Position numbers and translations under genes: made by a program
In this document: piece by piece, positions 29,835-39,966 of the stretch
How positions within the stretch are numbered: position 1 is the first letter of the stretch
Layout: each line of letters starts with the position of its first letter
Notes under the pieces: model-generated
What the model was told of the DNA's origin: nothing
Seen by the model: the letters and a program-made list of their open reading frames with translations, nothing else
Database searches by the model: none
Assembly (NCBI RefSeq): GCF_001426265.1
Contig: NZ_LMDG01000012.1
Coordinates: 248,001 to 312,000 of the forward strand
DNA: 64,000 nt
From: Rhizobium sp. Root1220
GTDB lineage: Bacteria > Pseudomonadota > Alphaproteobacteria > Rhizobiales > Rhizobiaceae
Direction: 5' to 3'

Positions 29835-30455
29835 ATGGACGCCATCGTAAAGAATTTTCCGCAGACCGCTCTCGATCCCGATTCTGGTCGCCCTAGCCAG
29901 AAAGAGGCTGAGGATGCCGTGCGCACACTGCTTCGCTGGGCCGGTGACGATCCGTCCCGCGAAGGCCTGCTCGATACGCCGGCGCGCGTGGCCAAATCCT
30001 ACCGCGAGCTCTTCGCCGGCTACGATATGGATCCCGAAGATGTACTTGGCCGAACCTTTGAAGAGGTCGCCGGCTATGATGACATGGTGCTTGTCAGGGA
30101 TATTCCGTTCTTTTCGCATTGCGAACATCACATGGTGCCGATCATCGGCAAGGCGCATGTCGCGTACATGCCCGACGGCAAGGTGCTCGGTCTTTCGAAG
30201 ATTGCCCGGGTTGTCGAAATCTACGGCCGCCGACTGCAGACGCAGGAATCCATGACCGCCCAAATAGCCAAGGCTATCGGCGATACGCTCGGTCCGCGTG
30301 GCGTGGCGGTCATGATTGAGGCCGAACATATGTGCATGGCGATGCGCGGTGTTCAGAAGCAAGGTTCGACCACATTGACGACAACCTTCACCGGCACATT
30401 TAAAACTGAGCCGGCTGATCAAGCCCGCTTTATGACCATGGTTCGGAGCCGCTGA
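29835..30455 (+). CDS. folE: GTP cyclohydrolase I
   Basis: 206 residues from ATG 29835, with AGGAG about 10 nt upstream. It converts GTP to 7,8-dihydroneopterin triphosphate, the entry to folate (and queuosine) synthesis. Zinc and active-site motifs: [23 protein letters not shown] (Cys/His), [20 protein letters not shown], and [16 protein letters not shown]. The N-terminal half has [16 protein letters not shown]. Next gene hisI starts 29 nt downstream; folE-hisI adjacency is common in rhizobia. Confidence 0.97.
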   Translation: MDAIVKNFPQTALDPDSGRPSQKEAEDAVRTLLRWAGDDPSREGLLDTPARVAKSYRELFAGYDMDPEDVLGRTFEEVAGYDDMVLVRDIPFFSHCEHHMVPIIGKAHVAYMPDGKVLGLSKIARVVEIYGRRLQTQESMTAQIAKAIGDTLGPRGVAVMIEAEHMCMAMRGVQKQGSTTLTTTFTGTFKTEPADQARFMTMVRSR

Positions 30456-30484
30456 CCTCGGCTTCGCTTGAGAAAGCCGCGCCA

Positions 30485-30940
30485 ATGACAATTGCCTTCA
30501 ATGCGCCGTCCGACGATAAATCTGAGCTTGAGGATGCAGGTGATTTTACGCCGCGGTTTGACGACCGCGGCCTGATTACCGCCATCGTGACGGACGCAAA
30601 CGACGGCGAGTTGCTGATGGTCGCCCACATGAACGCGCAGGCTCTGGCGCTGACCATTCAGACCCGGAAGGCGCACTATTTCAGCCGCTCTCGGGGCAAA
30701 CTCTGGATCAAGGGTGAAACGTCAGGCAACACGCAGATGGTCAAGGAAATCCGTACGGACTGCGACCAGGATGCCATCTGGCTGAAAGTTGAAGTGGCGG
30801 GTCACGACGCGACCTGCCACACCGGTCGCCGCTCCTGCTTCTACCGAACCATCGACCTCGTCGACGGAAAGCCCATGCTTGATATCGTCGACGACGAACG
30901 GCAGTTCGATCCGGATGAAATCTACGGAAAAGAGCGCTAA
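30485..30940 (+). CDS. hisI: Phosphoribosyl-AMP cyclohydrolase
   Basis: 151 residues, a stand-alone HisI without the HisE domain. It opens the purine ring of PR-AMP in histidine biosynthesis. Motifs: [12 protein letters not shown], the metal-binding acidic-Cys segment [13 protein letters not shown], and the zinc-binding [11 protein letters not shown]. It ends without a clear terminator. The downstream patatin gene is 111 nt away on the same strand behind TATATA-like sequence, so it may have its own promoter. Confidence 0.97.
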   Translation: MTIAFNAPSDDKSELEDAGDFTPRFDDRGLITAIVTDANDGELLMVAHMNAQALALTIQTRKAHYFSRSRGKLWIKGETSGNTQMVKEIRTDCDQDAIWLKVEVAGHDATCHTGRRSCFYRTIDLVDGKPMLDIVDDERQFDPDEIYGKER

Positions 30941-31051
30941 AGTCGGGCAACTGCCACTTATTGAGACAAACACTACGTCTATATACCAGTTGGAAAGAAA
31001 GCTGGGACACTAATATAGTCATCCGAGTATCTTCCAGGAGGGAGGCGAGCC

Positions 31052-32023
31052 ATGTTGAACTGGGGCCTGAATCGCCAAAACTCCGAGGCCGGCAACTCCG
31101 ACGCGGGCACCACGAAATCGCCGGACATGATCGCTCCTCCCGTCCCCACGCCTACTCCGAAGAAAACCAAGCTCGCGCTTGCGCTGGGCGGTGGTGCTGC
31201 GCGTGGCTGGGCGCACATCGGTGTGTTGCGCGCGCTCGACGAAGGCGGCATCGAGATCGGCATGATTGCCGGGACGTCTATCGGCGCACTTGTCGGCGGA
31301 TGCTATCTCGCAGGCAAACTCGATGAACTCGAGAGCTTTGCCCGCTCGCTGACGATGCGGCGCATTGCAAGCCTGCTGGACCTCACCATCGGTGGAAGCG
31401 GCCTGTTTGGCGGCATGCGATTGACGAAACGGATGCAGGAGCATCTGGAGGGCCTGAACGTCGAGGATCTCGACCGGCCGTTCGTGGCGGTCTCGGCCGA
31501 GGTCAATACCGGCCACGAGGTCTGGATCGCAAGCGGCTCGCTGATCACAGCGTTACGCGCTTCCTACGCGCTCCCCGGCATTTTCGAACCAATTCGCAGC
31601 AATCAGCGCACGCTCGTCGATGGCGCATTGGTCAATCCGGTTCCCGTCTCCGTTTGCCGTGCCTACGAGCAGCCGCTCGTCGTCGCTGTAAACCTGAACT
31701 ACGATCTCTACGGCCGGTCCGCCGTTGTAAGACATAATGCGAGCCTCACACCCTCCGAGGTTCAAAAACGCGAGGAAGTGCCATATGCCAAGATGGGCAT
31801 GACCGGTGTGATGGTGCAGGCGTTCAACATTATCCAGGACAGGATCGCGCGTGCGCGTCTGGCTGGCGATCCGCCGGATATTTCGTTGCAGCCCCGGCTC
31901 GGCGATATCGGTCTCTCGGAGTTTCACCGCGCCGGCGAAGCAATCGAACGCGGCTATGAGGAAGCCAGGGCCCGACTTCCCGAACTTAAACGGATGCAGG
32001 AACTTTTCGCCGGCTCGTACTGA
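31052..32023 (+). CDS. Patatin-like phospholipase / RssA-type hydrolase
   Basis: 323 residues; AGGAGGGAGG lies before the ATG. After a polar, Pro-rich N-terminus the patatin fold has the oxyanion GGGAARGWAHIG (about 46-57), the nucleophile GTSIG, and the catalytic-dyad Asp in VDGALVNPVPV. The bacterial RssA/YchK branch is likely. Such enzymes hydrolyse acyl esters of lipids; some regulate RNA polymerase or membrane lipids. Substrate unknown. Convergent with the CBS-domain gene. Confidence 0.92.
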   Translation: MLNWGLNRQNSEAGNSDAGTTKSPDMIAPPVPTPTPKKTKLALALGGGAARGWAHIGVLRALDEGGIEIGMIAGTSIGALVGGCYLAGKLDELESFARSLTMRRIASLLDLTIGGSGLFGGMRLTKRMQEHLEGLNVEDLDRPFVAVSAEVNTGHEVWIASGSLITALRASYALPGIFEPIRSNQRTLVDGALVNPVPVSVCRAYEQPLVVAVNLNYDLYGRSAVVRHNASLTPSEVQKREEVPYAKMGMTGVMVQAFNIIQDRIARARLAGDPPDISLQPRLGDIGLSEFHRAGEAIERGYEEARARLPELKRMQELFAGSY

Positions 32024-32041
32024 CTGTTGCCGGCGACGATA

Positions 32042-32476
32042 TCAGCCCGCGATATATGCCTTGATCTGTTCAGCTTCCAATTCGACTTCCGCGATACGCG
32101 TCTTGACGACGTCACCGATCGAGATGATGCCAACAAGTTTGCCGCTGGTTTCAACAGGAACATGTCGGAACCGCCGGCTGGTCATCAGCCCCATCAACTC
32201 GTTGACGGTGGAATCCTCGTGGCAGCGATAGACTTTCGCCGTCATCAGTGAAGCGACCGGCTGATCGAGGCAGGCCGCACCCGACTTGGCGATGGCATTG
32301 ACGACATCGCGCTCAGTGAAAATCCCGGAAATCTTGTTTTCCATCCCGACAATGACAATCGCGCCGATCTTTTTCTTGCTGAGAATCGCGGCGGCTTCGG
32401 AAACGGTCGTATTCGGCCCGGCGGTCACCACATCCCTGCCCTTGGCATCAAGTATGGCTTTGACTGAGTTGGACAT
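32042..32476 (-). CDS. CBS-domain pair protein
   Basis: 144 residues: two CBS repeats (about 10-65 and 75-135) with the typical strand-turn pattern VSEAAAILSKKKIGAIVIV...ISGIFTERDVVNAI and VNELMGLMTSRRFRHVPVE...LVGIISIGDVV. A single Bateman module like this binds adenosine ligands such as AMP, ATP or SAM and usually regulates another protein. No fused effector. Monocistronic. Confidence 0.93.
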   Translation of the reverse strand: MSNSVKAILDAKGRDVVTAGPNTTVSEAAAILSKKKIGAIVIVGMENKISGIFTERDVVNAIAKSGAACLDQPVASLMTAKVYRCHEDSTVNELMGLMTSRRFRHVPVETSGKLVGIISIGDVVKTRIAEVELEAEQIKAYIAG

Positions 32477-32577
32477 TTGAACCTCCTATGTCGAAAGCGA
32501 AAGATCCGTCTGATCACAGGCATCCGTGGCGGTCTCTCCTCCCATCACGGATCAGTTCGAATGGTGCACTCCAACGC

Positions 32578-33342
32578 TCAAGATTGCAACATGTCTGATG
32601 TTTCTGGAGCCACAGGCTTCGGTTGCCGGTCGAAGAAGGCGAATAGGATGAATCCGAAGACGAAGCCGCCGATATGGGCGTCCCAGGCGACCGCCTGCGA
32701 GCTGTCGCCGATCATCGGAATGCCGAAGGCAATCAGAAGATTGCCGACGAACCAGAAGAGCATGAACATGACGACGGTCCGGCTGCGGAACGCCTCCGGA
32801 ATTGACAGCCGAGCATTGAGATGCGCGGGTCGAAGAGGTTGCCGTTCCGGCGGAAACGCGAAGCGGCACGCTGCGCCCATGAGCCCCGATACTACGCCGG
32901 AAGCACCGATCAGGAGCGTGGCGTTGCTCCAGTTCAAGACCGCGTGGAGTGCAGCGGACGCCACAGCCGACAGCACCCAGAAGACTACGAAGCGCGCCGT
33001 TCCAATCCGGCGGGCGACCGGCGTGCCGAAAGCCATCAGCCAAAGCCCGTTGAACACGATATGCTCGATGCTGCCATGAAGCAGCGAATAGCTCACCGGC
33101 GTCCAAAAGAGCTGCGGTCCCTGCTGTGAAAGTGGCGTCACGTAGCGCAGCGGGATGAAGCCGAAGTTGAAGAACAGCCAGTCGAGCGCGTCGCTCGACA
33201 GCAATAGAGCTTGAACAGCATAGATCAGCCCGAGCAGTGCAAGGGCGGCCAGCACCGGTCTCGGAAGGTTGAAAACCGGCGACCGCGGTGGCCGTGCCGG
33301 GGGAGCCTCGGCTGTATGCGGTGCGACCGGATGGTCTTCCAT
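32578..33342 (-). CDS. Rhomboid family intramembrane serine protease
   Basis: 254 residues from ATG 33342 (GAGGAC 5-10 nt upstream; the longer frame reading to 33510 crosses the terminator region). About six membrane helices. Features: HGSIEHIVFNGLWLMAFG (His and Asn of the rhomboid helix 2), IGASGVVSGLMGA with the catalytic Ser in GASG, and AHIGGFVFGF with the catalytic His. It cleaves membrane proteins within the bilayer; substrates unknown. An intrinsic terminator sits upstream on the same strand (see separate entry). Confidence 0.93.
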   Translation of the reverse strand: MEDHPVAPHTAEAPPARPPRSPVFNLPRPVLAALALLGLIYAVQALLLSSDALDWLFFNFGFIPLRYVTPLSQQGPQLFWTPVSYSLLHGSIEHIVFNGLWLMAFGTPVARRIGTARFVVFWVLSAVASAALHAVLNWSNATLLIGASGVVSGLMGAACRFAFPPERQPLRPAHLNARLSIPEAFRSRTVVMFMLFWFVGNLLIAFGIPMIGDSSQAVAWDAHIGGFVFGFILFAFFDRQPKPVAPETSDMLQS

Positions 33343-33389
33343 CTTCGTCCTCGAGTGATTTGGGCCACAGCCATACAGGACGAGGAACC

Positions 33390-33424
33390 AAAAAAAAAGC
33401 CGTCCGATCGGAACCGGACGGCTT
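33390..33424 (-). terminator. Strong intrinsic terminator upstream of the rhomboid gene
   Basis: On the minus strand AAGCCGTCCG (33424-33415) pairs perfectly with CGGACGGCTT (33406-33397) across an 8-nt loop, then runs into seven further T residues (33396-33390). No minus-strand coding gene lies upstream within 300 nt, and the rhomboid start is only 48 nt downstream. It must end a short non-coding RNA or attenuate the rhomboid leader. Confidence 0.9.
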
Positions 33425-33638
33425 CCCGAGCGCTCCCGAGGAAACCCCGTGCCCGAGCAATTTGTGCTGACTTCCGAAGTGGAAGCGATGACGGGATACT
33501 GGCATGGCACATCCGGCCGCTCAACCGGAACCCTTTGTTAACCTTAACTGCGCTGATCTGGCATGAAATACGCAGGGAGAAGGTGAAGGTGGTCATGAAG
33601 GCCACGTCTTGATCCGAAATGAAGCAAATCGGTGCCGC

Positions 33639-34280
33639 ATGCGTCTCAAAACTACAATAGCGCTATTCGAATACTGGAACCGAATCCGCGGTCAGGACTT
33701 TGCGCCGTCGAGATCGCAGATCGTGCCGAGCGATGTTCGACATATCCTGTCGAGCCTTTTCCTGCTCGAAATGAATGAAAGTGGCCGCATCGCGTTCCGT
33801 CTTGCCGGTACTCGGATTTGCGATCTTTTTGGCCGAGACCTGGGCTCTGCGTCTCTGCGTGAGCTGTGGGCGCACGGCGATGACGATATCGAGAAGACCG
33901 CGGCCGGGGTAATGGAGCACGCAATCCCGGCGCTGCTCAATGTCACCGGCTACAGCACGGCTGGCCATCGTGCATCCTTCGAAATCATCCTCCTGCCGCT
34001 CCGGTCCGAGGGGGTAGGTTGCGACAAGCTCCTTGGTGCCATCGCACCGGTGGCGGCGGCGAGTTGGCTCGAAGTGGTTCCGCTTGAGTTTCTCGCACTC
34101 GACCGCAGCCGCCTGTTGCACGAGCAACTCGGCAGGCAGCCGGACGCCACGGACGGCGAAATCGATGACAGTCACTTCGCCGCAGAGCGCTCGCCCTCTA
34201 TCTCCGACACTATGCGGCGCATGATGTCCCACGCGTTAGAAGATGTGGCTGGTACCAATGTTCCGTTCCGGCACGGTTGA
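33639..34280 (+). CDS. PAS-domain protein (PAS_5 family)
   Basis: 213 residues from ATG 33639 (MRLKTTIALFEYWNRIRG). It matches the rhizobial PAS_5 family: ELFxYWNxxRG opening, PSRSQIVPSDVRHILSSLFLLEM, FRLAGTRICDLFGRDL, with the rest predicted alpha/beta. It lacks a linked kinase, GGDEF or HTH. Proteins of this type are conserved and often near PilZ or flagellar genes; function unresolved. A PilZ gene lies 90 nt downstream. Confidence 0.88.
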   Translation: MRLKTTIALFEYWNRIRGQDFAPSRSQIVPSDVRHILSSLFLLEMNESGRIAFRLAGTRICDLFGRDLGSASLRELWAHGDDDIEKTAAGVMEHAIPALLNVTGYSTAGHRASFEIILLPLRSEGVGCDKLLGAIAPVAAASWLEVVPLEFLALDRSRLLHEQLGRQPDATDGEIDDSHFAAERSPSISDTMRRMMSHALEDVAGTNVPFRHG

Positions 34281-34370
34281 TCGGTTGCATGGATCGCAAG
34301 GCGGAACAACCTTCTGTTAATGGATTGCGGTTAAACATCACTAGGTAGTATTTTATGAAGAAGCCATTTG

Positions 34371-34982
34371 ATGCACGCGTTCCAGCAAGCTCAGACGCAA
34401 CGGACTGCGCCTCGCCTCGAACAAGGTGCCTTCCAACGCGTCCCCATCAATATGCAGGGCCGGCTAATGCTGGCCAACTACGAGGAATTTGAATGCCTCG
34501 TCATCGACATGTCGCCGGGTGATATGTACGTGGCTTGCCAGGGGCGCCCACGCGCCAATGAGCGTGTCGTGGCCTATATCGATCACCTGGGGCGCGTCGA
34601 AGGCTATGTCCAGGCCATCGACGGGCGTGGCTTCACAATGTCCATCCACGCCACCGAGCGCAAGCGCGAGAAACTGGCCGCCCAATTGACGTGGCTTGCG
34701 AACAAGCACGAACTTGGACTGCCGGAGGACCGTCGCCACGATCGGCTGACGCCACGCGAGATCAAGACCGAGATCACGCTCGAAGATGGCGCGCGCTACA
34801 CCTGCCGAATCATGGACCTGTCGCTTTCAGGCGCTGCGGTCGATGTCGAAGTACGCCCGCCGATAGGCACACCGCTTCGCCTCGGCAATATGCGCGGTCG
34901 TGTTGTACGGCATTTCGTCGAAGGTGTTGCGATCGAGTTCCTCTCCCTGCAGTCGCGCGAAACACTCCGCGAATTTCTCTGA
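34371..34982 (+). CDS. PilZ-domain protein (two PilZ units)
   Basis: 203 residues from ATG 34371. Two PilZ-like units occur. The first (about 20-95) contains RVPINMQGRLML and the CLVIDMSPGDM strand. The second contains EDRRHDRLTPREIKTEITL (RxxxR box) with CRIMDLSLSGAAVDVEV ((D/N)xSxxG box), a complete canonical c-di-GMP-binding motif pair. The first unit has only a weak RxxxR. It is probably a c-di-GMP effector for motility or surface behaviour; the target is unknown. Confidence 0.9.
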   Translation: MHAFQQAQTQRTAPRLEQGAFQRVPINMQGRLMLANYEEFECLVIDMSPGDMYVACQGRPRANERVVAYIDHLGRVEGYVQAIDGRGFTMSIHATERKREKLAAQLTWLANKHELGLPEDRRHDRLTPREIKTEITLEDGARYTCRIMDLSLSGAAVDVEVRPPIGTPLRLGNMRGRVVRHFVEGVAIEFLSLQSRETLREFL

Positions 34983-35028
34983 TCGTTGTCATGCCTCCCT
35001 CACGGAGCTATTGCATGAGGCCGCCTGA

Positions 35029-36008
<980 letters not shown>

Positions 36009-36374
36009 TTTTCGGCGACGTATCCCGATGCCAGCAGCAACTGGCCCTGCTTAGACCCGTATTTCGCGCCGCTGCATGTCGATCGGCTCGGATTGCAACG
36101 TCCCACATGGTTAGGGAAGCAATAACAAATCACCCCCATACGGCGCGACGTTTAACTTTCTGCGCCAAAACGCGTCATTCAAGGCGCTCACGTCTTTCCC
36201 GGAAAGCAACAATTTTAATCGAATTTAGCGCGAAGGTACTTCAAATTTTATGCGCATTCGATTTTGTTTTTAGCCGAATTCTACGCGTCTTTGAATCAAC
36301 TAAGCCGTTAATTTGACTACGTAATTTTGCGTCGGATAAAAACGTCTGTGTCACGTTCTCCTCACAACGGGGAC
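36009..36374. other. AT-rich intergenic region before the BTLCP gene
   Basis: About 366 bases with no gene. The 3' half (36150-36340) is distinctly AT-rich compared with its surroundings and contains several TTTTA/AATTT tracts, so it may hold a promoter and binding sites for a nucleoid protein or MucR-like regulator. No palindrome stands out. Confidence 0.5.
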
Positions 36375-36986
36375 ATGACGATGACGATAACAACTTTTAT
36401 CAAAGGCAGTCTGGCAGCTGGCGCGATGCTGATGGCGATGATGGGCTTGGGACAGGCATCGTCCCTCAACATGACCGTCGTTGGAAACGCGAGTCCGCCG
36501 ATCGGTGCCTACCAGTTCTGCAAGGAACTACCCGGCGATTGTGTGAACGCCGCTGGTGATGAGGGCGAACTTCTTCTAACGGAAGAACGCTGGAAGACGA
36601 TCCTCAAGGTCAACTATCAGGTCAACTCGTCAATAACCCCGATGACCGACAAGGAAATCTATGGAGTCGAAGAGCGCTGGGCCTATCCGCGCACCGTCGG
36701 TGACTGCGAAGACTACGCGCTCCTGAAGCGCAAGATGCTCATTGACGCAGGTATCTCGCCCTCGGACCTCCTGATGACCGTTGTCCTTCAGCCCAGCGGC
36801 GAAGGTCATGCCGTTCTGACCGTCCGCACGGATCGTGGCGACTTCGTTCTCGATAATATGCGTAACAAGGTAATGTTGTGGGCCGATACAGAATACACGT
36901 TCCTCAAGCGTCAGTCGGCTGAAGACCCGACCCGCTGGGTGAAACTGCAGGACGGACGCGCAATGGCTGTCGGCAGCGTCAAGTAG
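36375..36986 (+). CDS. BTLCP family transglutaminase-like cysteine peptidase
   Basis: 203 residues from ATG 36375 (ATG 36381 is possible, with GGGGAC upstream). Signal peptide about 1-28 (SLAAGAMLMAMMGLGQAS). The periplasmic domain has the BTLCP catalytic set: Cys in RTVGDCEDYALLKR, His in GEGHAVLTVRTDRGDFVLDN with the Asp/Asn at the end of that strand. In Pseudomonas the relative LapG clips an adhesin under c-di-GMP control. No LapD-like gene is adjacent here, and many rhizobial members are of unknown target. Confidence 0.9.
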   Translation: MTMTITTFIKGSLAAGAMLMAMMGLGQASSLNMTVVGNASPPIGAYQFCKELPGDCVNAAGDEGELLLTEERWKTILKVNYQVNSSITPMTDKEIYGVEERWAYPRTVGDCEDYALLKRKMLIDAGISPSDLLMTVVLQPSGEGHAVLTVRTDRGDFVLDNMRNKVMLWADTEYTFLKRQSAEDPTRWVKLQDGRAMAVGSVK

Positions 36987-37069
36987 GCATTGCGTCGGCG
37001 GGCAGACTGGCGACAATCGACAGGCTCCGGTCAGTCCACCGCATCCCCGTCCTGACCGGTGTCTCAGAT

Positions 37070-37104
37070 CCGCTCCCGCTGTCCCCGGGGGCGGTTCATT
37101 TATT
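37070..37104 (+). terminator. Putative terminator after the BTLCP gene
   Basis: CCGCTCCC (37070-37077) pairs with GGGGGCGG (37087-37094, one G.U), then TTCATTTATT. A further inverted repeat CCGGTCAG/CTGACCGG (37027-37059) lies just upstream. Confidence 0.5.
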
Positions 37105-37223
37105 GGCTCTCGCCTATCGTCTTAAGTCTTCATTAACCCTGCCGGACAGATTATCCCCGATAATTATCATAGGCACCGACGGCTCCTGTTTTTCCTGCGG
37201 CGGTCCGACATCCGAAAGCAGCC

Positions 37224-37973
37224 ATGAGCCATCTTGCGCATGATCCCCACGGCGTTGAGGAATCCCCGCTTCTCTCTTCAAGCTTCCTGTTGCGTCTTGT
37301 TGCAATGGTCGCGGTCCTCGCGGCGCTGACCGTTGCTATCAGCCTCGGCGGTCGCTGGTTTGGTGCGCGCTTAACGCTTGCTGGCAACACGGGCAGAACG
37401 GCGCCAATTCTACTCACAATCGGTCGCGACACTTTGCGTCTGTCGGAAAACACGCTCCGCTTTCCAAGCCAACGGCGGGAAGGCATTTCCGAGCGCGCCG
37501 ATCTCTACCTCACCTGGCCCGAGATGCAGGGCTACAGCAAGGCGGACCGGCAGCGATTCGACGATGTTTCTCAGTCCGCCGGCCTCATTTTCCTTCAGAT
37601 CACGCAGAGCACTATGTCCCGCGACATGTCGGGCCGGCTTGGGCCGATCTATGTGCATTTGCTCGAGGGCAAGGCTGAGCCCTTTTCCAACGGGCTGATG
37701 TTGCATCGTCTGCGGGTTGACGCAGGGTATTCGGGCGAAGTTCTGCTGACCGCAGCGCGCCCAGATGGCCCCGACTACGCCGTGCGTTGTGCCCTGCCTG
37801 CCACTGCGATGGCGACCAGCAGCGACTGTCAGCGCGATATCAGAGTCGGCAGTGATTTAAGTGTGCTCTATCGGTTCTCGAGTCGGCATTTGGCCGATTG
37901 GGACCACATTGATGCCGCTATTCGCAACTTTGTGGAAGCGCGCCTCGTGAGCCGTTCTGCAACAAGCGACTAG
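37224..37973 (+). CDS. Single-span membrane protein of unknown function
   Basis: 249 residues. One membrane helix near the N-terminus (about 24-44, LRLVAMVAVLAALTVAISLGG), after a short cytoplasmic tail, leaves most of the protein in the periplasm. The C-terminal part has two Cys (VRCALPA and SDCQRDI) that could form a disulfide and no known motif. Similar proteins occur in rhizobial genomes (recollection). It lies between the BTLCP and D-Ala-D-Ala carboxypeptidase genes, but with its own gaps of over 130 nt on each side. Confidence 0.8.
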   Translation: MSHLAHDPHGVEESPLLSSSFLLRLVAMVAVLAALTVAISLGGRWFGARLTLAGNTGRTAPILLTIGRDTLRLSENTLRFPSQRREGISERADLYLTWPEMQGYSKADRQRFDDVSQSAGLIFLQITQSTMSRDMSGRLGPIYVHLLEGKAEPFSNGLMLHRLRVDAGYSGEVLLTAARPDGPDYAVRCALPATAMATSSDCQRDIRVGSDLSVLYRFSSRHLADWDHIDAAIRNFVEARLVSRSATSD

Positions 37974-38110
37974 AATAGTCCGAAGTGCGGGAACAAACGA
38001 TTAATCATAAACGGATTGGTAACCGGGGCTGGCTAATCTCCTAGGAAGAACGATCGTACGGGAGGGCGTGCGATCCTCGAACATCTGAAATGCAAGCGAA
38101 GAGTTGAATA

Positions 38111-39574
38111 GTGTCCAGGCCAGTCTCCTCCGAATCTCCATCACGGTCTCGCAATTTTCTAGTCAAGGCGATGACGGCGCTTTCGATCGCGGTCGGCATG
38201 GTAATGGTCGACTCGATCAGCGCCGATGCTGAGGCTGCAAATCCGAAATACGCCGGCATCGTGGTTGACGCCGAGACCGGGGACGTCCTCTACAGCGAAA
38301 ACGCCGACCGCCTGCAGTATCCGGCATCGCTCACCAAGATGATGACGCTATACCTGACTTTCGAAGCCTTGGAAAAAGGGCGTATTCACCTTGATACGGC
38401 GGTTCCGTTTTCCGCGCACGCGTCCGGTCAGGCTCCGACCAAGCTCGGCGTAAGGCCAGGTGGAGTCATCTCGGTCGAGCAGGCAATTCTCGGTCTGGTG
38501 ACGCTATCGGCGAACGACGCATCGACCGCCCTCGGTGAACTCATGGGCGGCAGCGAAGATCGTTTCGCGCAGATGATGACCGCCAAGGCGCACGCGCTCG
38601 GCATGACGCGGACGACCTATCGCAACGCCAACGGTCTGCCGAATACCGCCCAGATGACTACGGCTCGCGACCAGGCTCGCCTTGGCATTGCGCTTCGCCA
38701 GCATTTTCCGCAGTATTACGGCTATTTCTCAACGCAGAGCTTCAAGTTCGGCAACCGCATCATCCGAAGCCACAATCGTCTCGTCGGTTCCGTGAAGGGC
38801 GTTGACGGCATCAAGACCGGCTACACCCGCGCTGCAGGCTTCAATCTTGTGAGCTCCGTTCAGGTGGAGGGCAAGTCGATCGTCGGCGTGGTTCTCGGCG
38901 GGGCGTCGACCCCTGCCCGCGATAGTCAGATGCGCAAGCTGATCGCGACTTACCTACCGCAGGCTTCTGGCCGTGGGGACGTATCGAATCTCGTTGCCCA
39001 AGCCCCGAAGATCGCACCAAAGCCGGTCATCCCCGCAGCGGTCGCGGCGACCGAGGTTGCAACCACCACCAAGGACGTAAGCCTGCCTCGGACCGCGCCG
39101 GCGCCGGACAGCCGTTATCAGGGTGCTTCCGCCCAAGTCGCCTACGCGGATACGACTGCGTCAAAATCCGAAAATCCGCTGCTGCAGCAGGAAATGCCAG
39201 CCCCGACCAGGGTCAGGACACAACCAATCAAGCAGGCCTCAGCAGTTGTGCAGACGCCGGCGCCCGCCTATGTGCCCCCGGAGCAGGGTGACACGTCTGT
39301 TGATGCGCTGACGACTGCCTCCACCAAGGAGCAACAGCCGAGCGGGTGGGTCGTTCAGATCGGCGTATCATCCAGCAGGGAAGCAGCAATGGAGCTCCTC
39401 GGCGGAGTCCAGAACAAGGGTGGCAAGGCACTACGCTCTGCCAAGCCCTACGCCATTGCCTATGCAGGAAGCTATCGCGCTCGCTTTGGCGGCTTCGACG
39501 ATCAGCGCGCTGCCGTGAACGCTTGCACTGCTTTAAAGCGGGCCGGCGTCAAGTGCTGGGCTTCCGCCCAGTAG
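38111..39574 (+). CDS. D-alanyl-D-alanine carboxypeptidase with C-terminal SPOR domain
   Basis: 487 residues, GTG start. Signal sequence about 14-43. The serine-peptidase S11 core has the SLTKM (SxxK), SAND (SxN) and KTGYT (KTG) active-site motifs in correct order, removing terminal D-Ala from peptidoglycan. A long Pro/Ala/Thr/Gln-rich linker leads to a C-terminal SPOR domain (about 410-485, SGWVVQIGVSSSREAAMELL; YRARFGGFDDQRAAVNACTALKRAG) that binds denuded glycan strands at division sites. The fusion directs the carboxypeptidase to the septum. Monocistronic. Confidence 0.95.
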   Translation: MSRPVSSESPSRSRNFLVKAMTALSIAVGMVMVDSISADAEAANPKYAGIVVDAETGDVLYSENADRLQYPASLTKMMTLYLTFEALEKGRIHLDTAVPFSAHASGQAPTKLGVRPGGVISVEQAILGLVTLSANDASTALGELMGGSEDRFAQMMTAKAHALGMTRTTYRNANGLPNTAQMTTARDQARLGIALRQHFPQYYGYFSTQSFKFGNRIIRSHNRLVGSVKGVDGIKTGYTRAAGFNLVSSVQVEGKSIVGVVLGGASTPARDSQMRKLIATYLPQASGRGDVSNLVAQAPKIAPKPVIPAAVAATEVATTTKDVSLPRTAPAPDSRYQGASAQVAYADTTASKSENPLLQQEMPAPTRVRTQPIKQASAVVQTPAPAYVPPEQGDTSVDALTTASTKEQQPSGWVVQIGVSSSREAAMELLGGVQNKGGKALRSAKPYAIAYAGSYRARFGGFDDQRAAVNACTALKRAGVKCWASAQ

Positions 39575-39618
39575 CAGGAAGACTGTCGCTCGCCATTGGC
39601 TGGCGCCAGTCCGTTAAA

Positions 39619-39646
39619 AGCCGGGCCAGTGTGTTTTGACCCGGCT
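39619..39646 (+). terminator. Hairpin downstream of the carboxypeptidase gene
   Basis: AGCCGGG (39619-39625) pairs with CCCGGCT (39640-39646) around a 14-nt loop containing TTTTGA. It has no T-run after it, so it is only a weak intrinsic terminator candidate. Confidence 0.4.
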
Positions 39647-39687
39647 GCAGTTCTGAGACTCGATTTGTAATGCGTACGGGGATGAGA

Positions 39688-39966
39688 ATGGCGATCAACG
39701 AGAACGTTCCGGAGTTTCCGGCCGAGGGCCGTATCACCGGCAAAAATCCGCGGCTTGGGCTGCATCCGCTTCACGAGGCGGCTTTGCGGCTGGCGGAAAT
39801 CGGCCTGCAGAGGCCGAAGGCAAAGTCTGCCAAAACCAAGGACCTGATCAATCTGCTGCTAAGCCACGGCGCGCGTGCCTGGCGATATTCACAGCCGGAG
39901 GCTCATGTTCACCTGCATGTCACTTGCCCGGATGGCAGGGCTGCGGTGTCGATGCGCTTGCGCTGA
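39688..39966 (+). CDS. Small conserved protein of unknown function (92 aa)
   Basis: Starts MAINENVPEF at ATG 39688, with GGGG 6-9 nt upstream; ATGs at 39670 and 39682 are possible. Codon use is strongly coding (third positions mostly G/C). The middle is a helix (HEAALRLAEIGLQRP), then KTKDLINLLLSHGARAWRYSQPEAHVHLHVTCPDG. No family recognised. Its TGA abuts the convergent DUF1489 stop in a TGATCA. Confidence 0.65.
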   Translation: MAINENVPEFPAEGRITGKNPRLGLHPLHEAALRLAEIGLQRPKAKSAKTKDLINLLLSHGARAWRYSQPEAHVHLHVTCPDGRAAVSMRLR

